The translations under genes were made by a program, and so were the position numbers. The notes under the pieces are model-generated. The model had not been told where the DNA came from, made no database searches, and saw only the letters and a program-made list of their open reading frames with translations. 64,000 nucleotides of DNA from an uncultured Verrucomicrobiales bacterium. GTDB taxonomy: Bacteria; Verrucomicrobiota; Verrucomicrobiia; Verrucomicrobiales; Akkermansiaceae. Shown piece after piece: positions 1 to 9,600 of the stretch (the first letter of the stretch is position 1; every line of letters begins with the position of its first letter). The stretch is from NCBI GenBank assembly GCA_937951675.1, contig CALFBI010000007.1, forward strand, positions 1 through 64,000, read 5' to 3'.

Positions 1-699
1 TTCTTGATCTTCAGGCCGACTAGGGTCCAGAAGAGAAAAGAACAAAGAATGATTCACCACCACCACTGTCGCTTCCCCTGCTTGCTTACGAGCCAGCTGG
101 AAAAAGCAAGAACTCCCCGCCCCACAAGTTCGTTGAGTGCACACATGGGGCTCACTACAAACCTGCGCCCAAACTGAAGGGCTTGGCTTAAAATCAAGTG
201 AAGCCAAGCTTCCGTCTTGAGTCTTCTTCGCCCAATTCGCAATCGAGCGTAATTCCTCATCTTCAGAACTACTGAAAAGATCCCCGGACTGATTCAAAGC
301 CAGTCGAAGCCGTTTCGGGCAAAGGTAATTTTGACGCCCTTTTAGTAAAGAAACTCCAAAGTCTCTCCCTAATAGCTTTTTCACCAAAGGGAGGTCTTTT
401 CGCACTAATTGCTCCTGCAAATTGATTGTGTGAGTCGAAATCACCGCTTTTTTTCCACACTCGATCGCAAATTTTATGGCCGGAACTAAATAGGCAAGCG
501 ATTTTCCTACCCCGGTCCCCGCTTCTGCTAACAACCCCGAGCCTTCATCGAGAGAACGAGCTACTTCTACTGCAAGTTGTTGCTGCTCTGCTCGGTATTC
601 AAAATCGGGAGAAGCAGAAAGCTCCCCTTTTTCAGAAAAAAATTGGTGGGTCTCATCAGTAAGAGACGGACCAGAAGCAGTATCATGCGGAAGAATCAC
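1..699 (-). CDS. dinG: DinG/XPD-family ATP-dependent helicase, N-terminal part
   Basis: This is the first 233 codons of a superfamily 2 helicase whose 3' end lies outside the window. A Walker A motif (EAGTGVGKS) sits at residues 59-67 and the family motif STHTINLQEQ at about 88-97. An NYLC cysteine near residue 127 and a later cluster (spacing C-x4-C-x5-C followed by FFQLAR) match the cysteines that hold the 4Fe-4S cluster of DinG/XPD helicases. The motif VVVNHSLFF follows. The frame is open upstream to a stop, and the only plausible start in it is GTG at 699. The gene diverges from mutS. DinG relatives unwind R-loops, D-loops and G-quadruplexes; which subgroup this belongs to (DinG or YoaA) cannot be told from the N-terminus. 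Confidence 0.88.
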   Translation of the reverse strand, partial: MILPHDTASGPSLTDETHQFFSEKGELSASPDFEYRAEQQQLAVEVARSLDEGSGLLAEAGTGVGKSLAYLVPAIKFAIECGKKAVISTHTINLQEQLVRKDLPLVKKLLGRDFGVSLLKGRQNYLCPKRLRLALNQSGDLFSSSEDEELRSIANWAKKTQDGSLASLDFKPSPSVWAQVCSEPHVCTQRTCGAGSSCFFQLARKQAGEATVVVVNHSLFFSLLDPSRPEDQE

Positions 700-792
700 C
701 TCGCCAACCTAAGTGCGATTTTTTTTATCCGCAATGCGAATTCAATCTACACTTGCCCAATCCCTAGCTCTTCATGGCATACTCCACCTAGA

Positions 793-3279
793 ATGGCAGC
801 AAAAGCAGGGAAAACCACTCCAATGATGGCGCAGTATCAACAAATGCGGCGCTCTCTGCCTACTGATATTCTGCTCCTCTTCCGGCTAGGAGACTTTTAC
901 GAAATGTTCTTCGATGATGCCAAAGAGGCCGCCAGTATCATCAATATTGCTTTGACGAAGCGAAATGAGATTCCGATGTGCGGCTTCCCGCATCATGCCG
1001 CTCAAGCGTATATTGCGAAACTGGTCCAAGCCGGCAAACGGGTTGCACTTGCCGAGCAGACCTCTGAACCCCAGCCCGGTAAAATTGTCGAACGAGAAAT
1101 CAGCCAAATCATCTCCGCTGGAACCGTCAGTGACATCACACTCCTCGACGACAAACGCCCCAATTATCTCGCCGCAGTCTATCAAACCCGTAAAAAATTC
1201 GGTCTGGCCTGTGTTGACCACAGCACTGGAGAATTCACCCTCACCGAATTTCTCGATCTCGAGCAACTCTCCGATGAGCTCGCTCGGATCAAACCTTCCG
1301 AACTCTTGGTTTCAGACAACCAGGATGAAACTTTTGCTCACCTTACTCAGCATCTTCTTTACGAATCTTACGCTTTTTTAGAAGAACAAGCGACTCAAAC
1401 GCTCCAAGATCACTTCCGAGTGCAATCGTTGGACGGATTTGGATGCGGAGGCCTCTCCCCCAGCATCTCTGCTGCAGGAGCTATTTTTCATTACCTCCAA
1501 CATCAGCTTCATCGACAATGTGATCACTTAAGGAGCCTAAAAGTGCAGCGCCTCGACTCCTGCGTCTTAATTGACGCCGCTTCGCAACAGAATCTTGATT
1601 TGACCGACTCCCTTGGCGGAAGGTCTCACTCTCTCGTTGGTGTGCTTGATCGAACCAAAACTCCGATGGGAGCACGTCGTCTTCGAGATTGGATCCTCCA
1701 CCCCCAACGGGAAATATCTACTCTCCTTGCTCGACAAGCTCTCATCCAAGCTTTTTTAGAGCAACCTTTTCTCCTCTCCAAATGTCAAGAATCACTCAAA
1801 AAAATCCGAGACATTGAGCGAACTACCGGTCGCCTCGCCCAAGGGGGAGGAAATGCCCGTGACCTCCGTTCACTCTGCGCCTCTTTACAACAAATTCCAG
1901 CCCTCAAGGAAGACCTTCACTCTCTTCCGCAGAATGAGTTTACAGAGCTCCGAAGCGAACTCCTCGACAACCTTCTCACCTTCCCCGAGCTTACCGAAAA
2001 ACTTGATGAGGCTCTCGTCGACGAACCGCCAGCGAAACTCCAAGACGGAGGAATCCTCCGTGACGGCTACCTTCCTGAACTAGACGAACTCCGAGCGGCC
2101 TCGCGAGATGGCAAGAAATGGATGGCATCCCTCCAAGAAGAGGAAAGAAAACGCACCGGAATCGAAACCCTTAAAATCAAATTTAACAATGTCTTCGGCT
2201 ACTTCATTGAGGTGACGAAAGCAAAAGTATCTCTCGTTCCTGAGGACTATCAGCGCAAGCAAACCACCGCAAATGCAGAGCGCTTCATTACTCCTGAGCT
2301 CAAGGAAGTCGAAAGCAAAGTTCTTGGTGCTGATGAACGCGCTAAAAAACTAGAACTCTCGGCATTTACCGAACTCCGCGTTCACGTTGCCGAACAACTC
2401 GACGAACTTCAACAAAGCGCTCAAGCTCTTGCCTCCCTCGATACCATTCTCAGCCTCGCCGAAGTCGCGCAGCAATACGGCCATACTCGTCCTACTCTGA
2501 CCGAAGGAAATGAATTAAACATCGAAGATGGCCGCCACCCTGTTTTAGAACAAACCCTCGTCGATGAGCCCTTCGTTCCAAACGATACTTTTCTCAATGG
2601 CGAGGAACGGAAACTAACGATCTTAACGGGACCAAACATGGCCGGGAAGTCAACTTACATACGACAAGTAGCGCTCCTTACCATTATGGCGCAGATCGGA
2701 GCTTTCATCCCAGCCCGAGCCGCTACGATTGGACTAGTTGACCGGATATTCTGCCGAGTCGGGGCCAGTGATGATCTCTCCAAAGGTCAGTCTACCTTCA
2801 TGGTTGAAATGAATGAGACAGCTTTGATCGTAAACAACGCAAGTCAAAACAGCCTCGTCATCTTAGACGAAATCGGACGAGGCACCGCAACCTTTGACGG
2901 GCTTTCCATTGCTTGGTCGGTTGCTGAACACCTCCACGACCAAGTAGGTTGCCGCACCATCTTCGCTACTCATTACCATGAGCTCTGCGATCTCGCACAC
3001 ACTCGGAAAGGGGTTGTTAACTGCAACGTTGCGGTGCGAGAGTGGAATGACGAAATTATTTTCTTACGCAAGATTCAAGAAGGGCAAGCTGACAAATCTT
3101 ACGGGATCCAAGTAGCGAAACTTGCCGGTCTCCCTGACAGCATCCTCTCTCGAGCGAAAGACATTCTAACTCACCTTGAAATGAACTCAAACCGGCCAGA
3201 GGCACAGCACCAGCCCAAGGCTAAAAACACCACCTCCTCCCTCCCGAACTCTCCCTCCCCGCAGATGAATTTATTCTGA
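793..3279 (+). CDS. mutS: DNA mismatch repair protein MutS
   Basis: MutS recognises base mismatches and small loops and recruits MutL. The 828-residue product has the N-terminal mismatch-binding domain with the LFRLGDFYEMF motif (the usual Phe-x-Glu mismatch reader lies here), connector, lever and clamp domains, and an ABC-type ATPase with Walker A TGPNMAGKST, the LDEIGRGT Walker B region and the FATHYHEL switch. The length is normal for bacterial MutS1. I chose ATG 793 because its sequence (MAAKAGKTTPMMAQYQQ) aligns with the usual MutS N-terminus. The frame stays open further upstream, but that part overlaps the divergent helicase gene and does not look like MutS. gmk follows after 13 bases and is probably co-transcribed. 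Confidence 0.97.
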   Translation: MAAKAGKTTPMMAQYQQMRRSLPTDILLLFRLGDFYEMFFDDAKEAASIINIALTKRNEIPMCGFPHHAAQAYIAKLVQAGKRVALAEQTSEPQPGKIVEREISQIISAGTVSDITLLDDKRPNYLAAVYQTRKKFGLACVDHSTGEFTLTEFLDLEQLSDELARIKPSELLVSDNQDETFAHLTQHLLYESYAFLEEQATQTLQDHFRVQSLDGFGCGGLSPSISAAGAIFHYLQHQLHRQCDHLRSLKVQRLDSCVLIDAASQQNLDLTDSLGGRSHSLVGVLDRTKTPMGARRLRDWILHPQREISTLLARQALIQAFLEQPFLLSKCQESLKKIRDIERTTGRLAQGGGNARDLRSLCASLQQIPALKEDLHSLPQNEFTELRSELLDNLLTFPELTEKLDEALVDEPPAKLQDGGILRDGYLPELDELRAASRDGKKWMASLQEEERKRTGIETLKIKFNNVFGYFIEVTKAKVSLVPEDYQRKQTTANAERFITPELKEVESKVLGADERAKKLELSAFTELRVHVAEQLDELQQSAQALASLDTILSLAEVAQQYGHTRPTLTEGNELNIEDGRHPVLEQTLVDEPFVPNDTFLNGEERKLTILTGPNMAGKSTYIRQVALLTIMAQIGAFIPARAATIGLVDRIFCRVGASDDLSKGQSTFMVEMNETALIVNNASQNSLVILDEIGRGTATFDGLSIAWSVAEHLHDQVGCRTIFATHYHELCDLAHTRKGVVNCNVAVREWNDEIIFLRKIQEGQADKSYGIQVAKLAGLPDSILSRAKDILTHLEMNSNRPEAQHQPKAKNTTSSLPNSPSPQMNLF

Positions 3280-3292
3280 CCCTTTTCATGTT

Positions 3293-3901
3293 ATGAATCC
3301 TATCTCACGCCTCGGCATTCTCTATTTAATATCCGGACCTTCTGGGTCAGGGAAAACCACCCTCTGCCGCCGCCTCGCCGGAAATGGCGAAGCGTATTAC
3401 GCCACTTCTTGCACGACCCGACCGGCGCGGGAAGGAGAAAAAGATGGAGTCGATTACCACTTTCTCAGCATTGAATCCTTTCAAGACAAAATGGCTCGTG
3501 GAGAATTCATTGAGCATGCCGAAGTTCACCAGAATTACTACGGAACATTAAAATCCGAAGTTCTCTCCCATTTAGAAGCCGGGCGAGATGTCGTCATGGA
3601 TATCGACGTGCAGGGAGCGGACACTGTCCGTAGCCTTGATGACCCCATTCTCAAAAAGGCGCTCGTGGACCTCTTTGTCATGCCTCATTCAGAAGAAGAG
3701 CTTCATCAACGACTTTCAGGAAGAGGCACCGATAGCGACGAAGTGATCCAGGTGCGCATGAAAAACTCCCTTCAAGAAATGACGAAATGGCCCTCTTACC
3801 AATACCGGCTTCTTTCTACTGATCGCGAAACCGATTACGCTTCATTTACGGCGCTCCTTTTTGCTGAACGCCTCAAAACTTCTCGACTCTTATCTATTTA
3901 A
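3293..3901 (+). CDS. gmk: Guanylate kinase
   Basis: This enzyme phosphorylates GMP to GDP with ATP in the cytoplasm. The 202-residue product has the P-loop SGPSGSGKTT near the N-terminus, the GMP-binding segments TTRPAREGEKDGVDYHF and EFIEHAEVHQNYYGT, and the DIDVQGA motif, all in the usual order. The length is normal. It lies between mutS and coaC with short gaps (13 and 18 bases), so the three are probably one operon. In many bacteria rpoZ sits between gmk and the coaBC gene; there is no room for it here. Confidence 0.95.
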   Translation: MNPISRLGILYLISGPSGSGKTTLCRRLAGNGEAYYATSCTTRPAREGEKDGVDYHFLSIESFQDKMARGEFIEHAEVHQNYYGTLKSEVLSHLEAGRDVVMDIDVQGADTVRSLDDPILKKALVDLFVMPHSEEELHQRLSGRGTDSDEVIQVRMKNSLQEMTKWPSYQYRLLSTDRETDYASFTALLFAERLKTSRLLSI

Positions 3902-3919
3902 ATCTCACCCCTTTCAATT

Positions 3920-4474
3920 ATGGCTTATATCGTTCTCGGCATCACCGGATCTATTGCTGCTTACAAAGCAGCAGACCTCACTTCTCAACTCATGAAACAA
4001 GGCCACGAAGTGCATGTCGTCATGACTCAGACAGCTACTGAATTCATTACCCCTCTGACGCTCCAAGTTCTCTCACAGAACCCGGTCCTTACCTGCCTAG
4101 AAGACGAGAAACAATCTTGGAAACCTGGGCACATACAACTCGCTGATGAAGCTGACCTCTTCATCGTCGCCCCTGCCAGTGCTGACGTGATTGGCCAATA
4201 CGCGAACGGCTTGGCTCCAGACCCTCTTTCCTCCATCTATCTCGCTCTTCCTCCCAAAACCCCAAAAATCATTGCCCCCGCAATGAACGGTAAAATGTGG
4301 AAGCATCCCGCCACGCAACGCAATATTCAACAACTCACTCAAGATGGCTGCCAAATTGTGGGACCTGAAGAGCAAGGAATGTTAGCCTGTGGTTACGAAG
4401 GAGCCGGAAGACTCGTAACCACCGAAGTCCTCCTCGAAGCCATCGAGATCACTTTAAAAAAACCTCTAAAGTAG
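3920..4474 (+). CDS. coaC: Phosphopantothenoylcysteine decarboxylase, stand-alone CoaC
   Basis: This flavoprotein decarboxylates 4'-phospho-N-pantothenoylcysteine to 4'-phosphopantetheine in coenzyme A synthesis. The 184-residue product carries the N-terminal GITGSIAAYKA flavin-binding motif, the active-site His in GHIQLA, the PAMNGKMW substrate-clamp motif and a CGYEGAGRL C-terminal segment. In most bacteria this domain is fused to a CoaB synthetase domain (about 400 residues in total). Here the protein stops after the decarboxylase domain, and no CoaB domain follows in any frame. The cell must therefore encode CoaB elsewhere. It ends the mutS-gmk-coaC group. Confidence 0.92.
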   Translation: MAYIVLGITGSIAAYKAADLTSQLMKQGHEVHVVMTQTATEFITPLTLQVLSQNPVLTCLEDEKQSWKPGHIQLADEADLFIVAPASADVIGQYANGLAPDPLSSIYLALPPKTPKIIAPAMNGKMWKHPATQRNIQQLTQDGCQIVGPEEQGMLACGYEGAGRLVTTEVLLEAIEITLKKPLK

Positions 4475-4543
4475 AAACTCTTTTTTCCCATTCGGCAAAC
4501 ACCCACCTCATTGGAAGGGGTGTTTGAGAAATTCACTTTCTAC

Positions 4544-7159
4544 TCACTCCTTGCCAGGGAACTGAATGAGCACTTGCTCATCACGGCTGATGGCACACTC
4601 CCGGTAACCGTCTTTGTGATCGGTGAAACTTAAGGTGTCGACTTGATCCTTCCAAGCGACTGTAACTTCCGTATGGCTTTCATTCCATTCAAACTTTGGT
4701 GTCTCTTCGCCCACTTTATATGGAAACAGTAACACCGTAAATTTCGGCTCCTTACTGTAACTTGGAATGACCAACCGTTTTGCTAACCCAAAACTGCGAC
4801 CGTTAGGCCATAACCGAGCATCTTTCATCTCAAATGTTTCCAATCGAATCTGAGGGTTATGAAACGAATCTTTGGGAATTGCTCGATGTAACACTTTCAC
4901 AAAAAGAGCTGGCTCGCCTTTTTTCAAAGAACTTCGATAGATTCCTTCTGAGCTTTTCGAAAGATCACACGACGGGCTTAAAATGATTTCATCCAGCTTT
5001 ACTTGGTGCACATTCACCGCCGCATCGACTTGCATCAGCCAATCATAATTCCTCATCACATCATCCTTCTTAATATCATCTACGATTAACGCATAAGGAT
5101 ATTTCCCTCTGACCAAGCCTCCCGAACGAAAAGCCTTCTCAACCTTATTATGAGGGAAAAGAACTGGACGACTATACTCATCCCACATGCGAGGATCTCC
5201 TGATTCATACCCACTATAATAAGCTTCGATATAAGGATCTTTATCAAGATGCTCCTTCCAATTATAGCCTGGATTTTCTTTTAAGAAATCATCAGCTTGC
5301 TCCGTAAAGTTCAGCCACCGCTTAAACTTGCGCCGAGGATCTTTAAGGTCGGTAAACCCCCCAAGATGCCCAGGCCACGCAAAGTCATATGCTTTTTTAG
5401 AATCCACCGACATGAAAGTCGCCGCATCTTTATCTAACATCGAAATCAATTTCCCGTTTGGAGGAAAATACCCTTGCCCCTTCCCGTCGATAATCACCGT
5501 ATTATGGTGCCGGCTCTCTACTGCTCGAAAACGGTCGATAGCCCAAGTTTGCCCTACTCCTGCCAAAGTAAAATGACCTCGATCAGAATGTTGATGATTC
5601 GCCGCCACCCCATCTGGTCGAGATTCCATCTGGAACTGAACTTCATTTTCAGAAAAATCGGTTCTCGTAATTAAAGATTGCCGCTCCGGATCGTAAAACG
5701 TCTTCTCCAAACCTAAGTCTTTAGCGACATCATACTTTTTGTCACTCGGATCATCCGCAAATAGTAACTGATAGAAAATATAACCGCTCCCACCATCAAT
5801 TTTATCACCACCTTGATTAGCGGCCTCAAGAGCGTGCTGGAAAACGTAATCAATATTAGGATCTCCCGGATAAGCCTTTTTGAAAAAGAGCGAGCCTAAA
5901 ACCTCTGGAGCTCCATGCCCTCCGTCCCCACGAGAAATAAATCGGGGCTGCCCTGGCTGCTTCGAATGAGCATACCAATTGTTCTGCTGATACCAACGAT
6001 CGAGGTCCCAAAGGTTATGTCCTCTTCGAGCCATCGCGGCAAGGGCTGGATACCCCCAAATAAAGCCGAATTGGGTATAACCAATCGCTTCACGAGAGCT
6101 TCCTTTTTCAGAAAAACCATACTTCACATAATCCTCTAAAATCTCTGAAGTATGGCGAAAAACTCGCCCATCGTGCCCTTCCTCCCCTTCTGTTGCGAGA
6201 ACGCTAAGAACCATTCCACTTCCCACTGCGATCCAGTTCCAACGACGAAAATGATGTGGCATATGCGATCCCATTACGGTTTTCCCATAAGTGTAAGTAT
6301 TCAGAGTATTGCGACAGACCTTTTGCTGCTCTTCGGTCATGGCACCGTGTAAAAAATCATAAATGAAAGCGAAGTAAGGGTCTCCATCAATCGCGCCTCG
6401 ACGTCCTGAGCGCCAAGCGTCCGAATTCAGCTCCTCATTGGCTTCCATCGCGTTCCCGTCTTTCGCGATCCCTTTTTCTGCCTTGGTCGTCATCTGGTCT
6501 AAAAACGCATTATCCATTCGGTCTAAACGTTTTTGATAAACCTTACCTAAATTTGTTGCCACAATCGCAAGCTCCTCTTGGCGCGCTTTATCTTCAAAAA
6601 TAAGAGAATCAAAAGACTCCAACATCAAAATATAAACAAACTGCGGGCGATGATGCCAAGCTGTGCCGTCACTCGTTCCCGCCTCTTTATAACTTTTAAG
6701 CCTTTTCTCCGCAGCTTCTAAATCTCCTTTCAAAAGAACCTCGTAAACGTTGGAAAAAGCAGTGCCTTTCTTAAAAGCAAGCTGCTGTCTCTTTTTTAAA
6801 TTCTTATGCGCCAACTTCCCCAACTCCGTTTCCGTAATCCGCTTTCGGATAGCAGGAATATCTTCTGGGGAAAATAAAATGCGAGGATGCACTCCTGGAG
6901 CGGGAGCAACCCCAAACGCTTGAGGGTCAAAATGAGCGTTCTCGACACGAGTCATATCCACCTCTGGAGAAGGAGGCCACTGATACTCGCCATTTAAAAT
7001 TTGTTCTGCGGTATACTCCCCCGGAAGAACCGCTGTTTTTTCGAAATCAATGGGCTCATCAGCATAAGTAAATGAAGCCAAGAAAAGACAGGCGCTTGAG
7101 AGCATCATTCTTCGTGCTGACAATTGTTGTTTTAAAAACATAGATAGAATACTCTGCAT
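4544..7159 (-). CDS. Secreted heparinase II/III-like polysaccharide lyase
   Basis: The 871-residue product resembles heparinase II/III-type lyases, which cleave acidic polysaccharides by beta-elimination. It has a helical N-terminal toroid region followed by a beta-sandwich C-terminal half. The segment NQHSDRGHFTLAG with nearby DRFRAVESRHHNTV is the family's His/Tyr active-site and metal region. A signal peptide is predicted (basic RR, a hydrophobic stretch ending in SFTYA), so it is exported. I placed the start at ATG 7159 because an in-frame start at 7216 lies inside the pnp terminator hairpin; the first residues remain uncertain. The substrate cannot be read from sequence; alginate-, heparin- or other uronate-type glycans are possible. 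Confidence 0.8.
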   Translation of the reverse strand: MQSILSMFLKQQLSARRMMLSSACLFLASFTYADEPIDFEKTAVLPGEYTAEQILNGEYQWPPSPEVDMTRVENAHFDPQAFGVAPAPGVHPRILFSPEDIPAIRKRITETELGKLAHKNLKKRQQLAFKKGTAFSNVYEVLLKGDLEAAEKRLKSYKEAGTSDGTAWHHRPQFVYILMLESFDSLIFEDKARQEELAIVATNLGKVYQKRLDRMDNAFLDQMTTKAEKGIAKDGNAMEANEELNSDAWRSGRRGAIDGDPYFAFIYDFLHGAMTEEQQKVCRNTLNTYTYGKTVMGSHMPHHFRRWNWIAVGSGMVLSVLATEGEEGHDGRVFRHTSEILEDYVKYGFSEKGSSREAIGYTQFGFIWGYPALAAMARRGHNLWDLDRWYQQNNWYAHSKQPGQPRFISRGDGGHGAPEVLGSLFFKKAYPGDPNIDYVFQHALEAANQGGDKIDGGSGYIFYQLLFADDPSDKKYDVAKDLGLEKTFYDPERQSLITRTDFSENEVQFQMESRPDGVAANHQHSDRGHFTLAGVGQTWAIDRFRAVESRHHNTVIIDGKGQGYFPPNGKLISMLDKDAATFMSVDSKKAYDFAWPGHLGGFTDLKDPRRKFKRWLNFTEQADDFLKENPGYNWKEHLDKDPYIEAYYSGYESGDPRMWDEYSRPVLFPHNKVEKAFRSGGLVRGKYPYALIVDDIKKDDVMRNYDWLMQVDAAVNVHQVKLDEIILSPSCDLSKSSEGIYRSSLKKGEPALFVKVLHRAIPKDSFHNPQIRLETFEMKDARLWPNGRSFGLAKRLVIPSYSKEPKFTVLLFPYKVGEETPKFEWNESHTEVTVAWKDQVDTLSFTDHKDGYRECAISRDEQVLIQFPGKE

Positions 7160-7192
7160 GCTGAGCTGATTTATCAAAAGAATTGATTTAAA

Positions 7193-7229
7193 ATAAAAAA
7201 AGCTTTCCTGGTTCACACCAGGAAAGCTT
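7193..7229 (-). terminator. Rho-independent terminator of the rpsO-pnp unit
   Basis: A perfect inverted repeat (arms AAAGCTTTCCTGG and CCAGGAAAGCTTT, 6-base loop) is followed on the minus strand by a T-rich run. It lies 34 bases past the pnp stop codon and separates pnp from the heparinase-like gene. Confidence 0.85.
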
Positions 7230-7262
7230 TGAAATTAAAGAAAAGAACTTCTCCGCTAAGCT

Positions 7263-9413
7263 TTACGCTTCGACTGGAGCTTCTGTAGAAGCTTCTGCCT
7301 CTGCGATTTTCGCATCACGGTTTGCCGCGATGATGCTCATTTTCACGCGACGTTTGTCATCAACACCAATGCATTTTGCGGTGACAACTTCGCCGACTTT
7401 AACGACATCTTCAGTCTTCTCAACACGCCCTTCAGCAAGTTGAGAGATGTGAATGAGACCATCTTTCCCTGGAAGAACTTCCATGAATGCTCCGAAGGAA
7501 GTCGTGCTAACGATTTTCCCGGTATAAATCGCATTCACTTCAACTTCTGCAAACATGCGCTCGATCATTTCACGGCAACGCTCGAGGCTTTCTTGCTTCG
7601 AGGCATAGATGTTCACTGTGCCATCGTCTTCGATGTTGATCTCAGCACCTGACTCGGCTTGGATGCCTTTAATGTGCTTGCCGCCAGGGCCAATGAGTTC
7701 ACCGATACGTTCTGGATCAATCTTGATTGACTCAATACGTGGAGCGTGAGCACTGAGCTCACCTGGAGCCGTGATCGACTCAGCCATGACATTAAGAATG
7801 TCAGTGCGAGCACTTGTTGCCATCTTCACTGCTTCCGCGAGGATTTCGAAAGAAACCCCTGGAAGCTTAAGGTCAAGCTGGTAACCCGTGACTCCTTTAG
7901 ACGTTCCGCAGAGCTTGAAGTCCATGTCACCGTAGAAATCTTCTGAACCGATGATATCAAGAAGAAGCTCTTTACGAGTGATTTCTTGCTGCTCATTCAT
8001 TTCAGTAACGAGACCTACAGAGATCCCTGCTACCGGACGAATAAGAGGCACCCCAGCATGAAGAAGCGCCATTGTTGCCGCACAAGTGGTCGCCATTGAA
8101 GTCGAACCATTTGATTCCATCACTTCTGAGCTCACACGCATCGCGTATGGGAAGTCACTTTCCGCAGGGATAACTGGTGCGATCGAGCGCTCGGCAAGAG
8201 CTCCGTGACCAATCTCGCGACGGTTGATGCCACCCATCCGTCCACATTCACCAACAGAGAAAGGAGGAAAGTTGTAATGAAGGATAAAACGCTTGTTATC
8301 TTCACCACCCGCATAGTTATCGAAATACTGACGTTCTTCGGCAGGAGCTAAAGTAGCGATGCCGAGAGCTTGAGTTTCTCCACGCGAGAAGATCGCAGAA
8401 CCATGAACGCGAGGAAGAGTTCCCACTTCACCATAAAGTTCACGAAGTTGACCGACGGTGCGGCCATCTGCACGAACTCCTTTTTCAAGGATACTAACGC
8501 GGAACGCTTTCTTCTGAAGGTATTCAAAGGCTTGCTCGATTTCAAAATCAGTCACTGATGGGTAAGTTTCCTTAACCTTAGCTTCTACTTCGTCACGAAG
8601 AGCTCCTACTTTCTTGCTGCGCTCAACCTTGCTCGCGGCGTAGATTGCATCTTCGATACGATCACCTGCTACGGCATAAGCAATTTCAAGAATCTCATCT
8701 TTAGCGACGGTTACTGAGTATTCGCGCTTCTCTTTACCACAAACGTTGCGGAGCTCTTCTTGAGCAACCACAAGTTTTGTAACGTTTTCTTGAGCGAACT
8801 GAAGTGCTTTGATGAATTCCTCTTCAGGAATTTCGTCCGCAGCTCCTTCGATCATGATCACGTCGTTCTTGTTCCCAACGTAAACAAGGTCGAGATCAGA
8901 GTCTTCACGTTGTTCGAAAGTAGGGTTAATCAAGAATTGACCATCAACACGACCAACACGCACCGCACCAATTGGGCCCGCGAATGGGATATCGGAAACA
9001 GTTAATGCTGCTGAAGCACCATTCATGCCGAGGATATCTGCATCGTTCACATCATCCGCAGACATCAAGAGAGCAACGATTTGCGTCTCATAAAGGTATC
9101 CTTTTGGGAAAAGAGGACGAAGAGGACGATCTGTCATCCGGCAAGTGAGAATTTCTTTCTCAGTCGGGCGACCTTCACGTTTGAAGTAACCTCCTGGGAA
9201 AACACCTGCCGCAGAGGCTTTTTCTTTATATTCTACGGAAAGAGGGAACCAAGTTTGACCCTCTTTCACTTTTGTTTGTGATACCGCTGTGACAAGGACA
9301 ACGGTGTCTCCGGAACGGACGGTGACAGCACCGTCTGCAAGTTTGGCAAGTTTGCCTGTTTCAATCGTAATTGGGCTTGGGCCTACGTCGATTGTTACTG
9401 AGTTAATATTCAT
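7263..9413 (-). CDS. pnp: Polynucleotide phosphorylase
   Basis: PNPase is a trimeric, phosphate-dependent 3'-5' exoribonuclease of the RNA degradosome. The 716-residue product has two RNase PH domains (about residues 1-210 and 310-540) with an all-helical linker between, a KH domain with the ELIGPGGKHIKGI loop at about 560-615, and an S1 domain starting near TGKIVSTTSFGAF. The length and order are standard. The C-terminal tail is alanine- and glutamate-rich. It follows rpsO, a gene order conserved in many bacteria. A tandem hairpin region between rpsO and pnp may serve in termination and in processing of the pnp leader. ATG 9413 is preceded by a weak purine run (AGAAGA). Confidence 0.97.
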   Translation of the reverse strand: MNINSVTIDVGPSPITIETGKLAKLADGAVTVRSGDTVVLVTAVSQTKVKEGQTWFPLSVEYKEKASAAGVFPGGYFKREGRPTEKEILTCRMTDRPLRPLFPKGYLYETQIVALLMSADDVNDADILGMNGASAALTVSDIPFAGPIGAVRVGRVDGQFLINPTFEQREDSDLDLVYVGNKNDVIMIEGAADEIPEEEFIKALQFAQENVTKLVVAQEELRNVCGKEKREYSVTVAKDEILEIAYAVAGDRIEDAIYAASKVERSKKVGALRDEVEAKVKETYPSVTDFEIEQAFEYLQKKAFRVSILEKGVRADGRTVGQLRELYGEVGTLPRVHGSAIFSRGETQALGIATLAPAEERQYFDNYAGGEDNKRFILHYNFPPFSVGECGRMGGINRREIGHGALAERSIAPVIPAESDFPYAMRVSSEVMESNGSTSMATTCAATMALLHAGVPLIRPVAGISVGLVTEMNEQQEITRKELLLDIIGSEDFYGDMDFKLCGTSKGVTGYQLDLKLPGVSFEILAEAVKMATSARTDILNVMAESITAPGELSAHAPRIESIKIDPERIGELIGPGGKHIKGIQAESGAEINIEDDGTVNIYASKQESLERCREMIERMFAEVEVNAIYTGKIVSTTSFGAFMEVLPGKDGLIHISQLAEGRVEKTEDVVKVGEVVTAKCIGVDDKRRVKMSIIAANRDAKIAEAEASTEAPVEA

Positions 9414-9534
9414 ATTTCTTCTGTATTTAGCATCTTTAGCTGCTCCTCAAGTTTTAGAGAGAGGAGAAGACAAGGAACCCTGCTTTCCTGAATGACCAAT
9501 GTGTCCTTCATGCCGAGGCCCTGAAAATGAGAAA

Positions 9535-9557
9535 GGTTCTCGTTTTCAACGAGAACC
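9535..9557 (-). promoter_or_regulatory. Hairpin in the pnp leader
   Basis: A perfect 10-bp inverted repeat (GGTTCTCGTT / AACGAGAACC) lies between the rpsO terminator and the pnp start. On the minus strand it follows the terminator's T run directly. Double-stranded structures in pnp leaders are known RNase III sites for pnp autoregulation in enterobacteria; that role here is inference only. Confidence 0.4.
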
Positions 9558-9588
9558 AAAAAAACTGCCACCTGAAGTCAGGTGGCAG
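9558..9588 (-). terminator. Terminator downstream of rpsO
   Basis: An 11-bp stem (CTGCCACCTGA / TCAGGTGGCAG) with a two-base loop is followed on the minus strand by seven T. It lies 13 bases beyond the rpsO stop, so part of the rpsO transcription should end here, with some read-through into pnp possible. Confidence 0.85.
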
Positions 9589-9600
9589 TAAAAAGGAAAA

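Noticed and set aside
577-792. Longer mutS start
   Set aside because: This part overlaps the divergent helicase gene and has no similarity to MutS; the family start fits ATG 793.
7160-7216. Longer N-terminus of the heparinase-like protein
   Set aside because: The in-frame start at 7216 lies in the pnp terminator hairpin, so the shorter start at 7159 is more likely.
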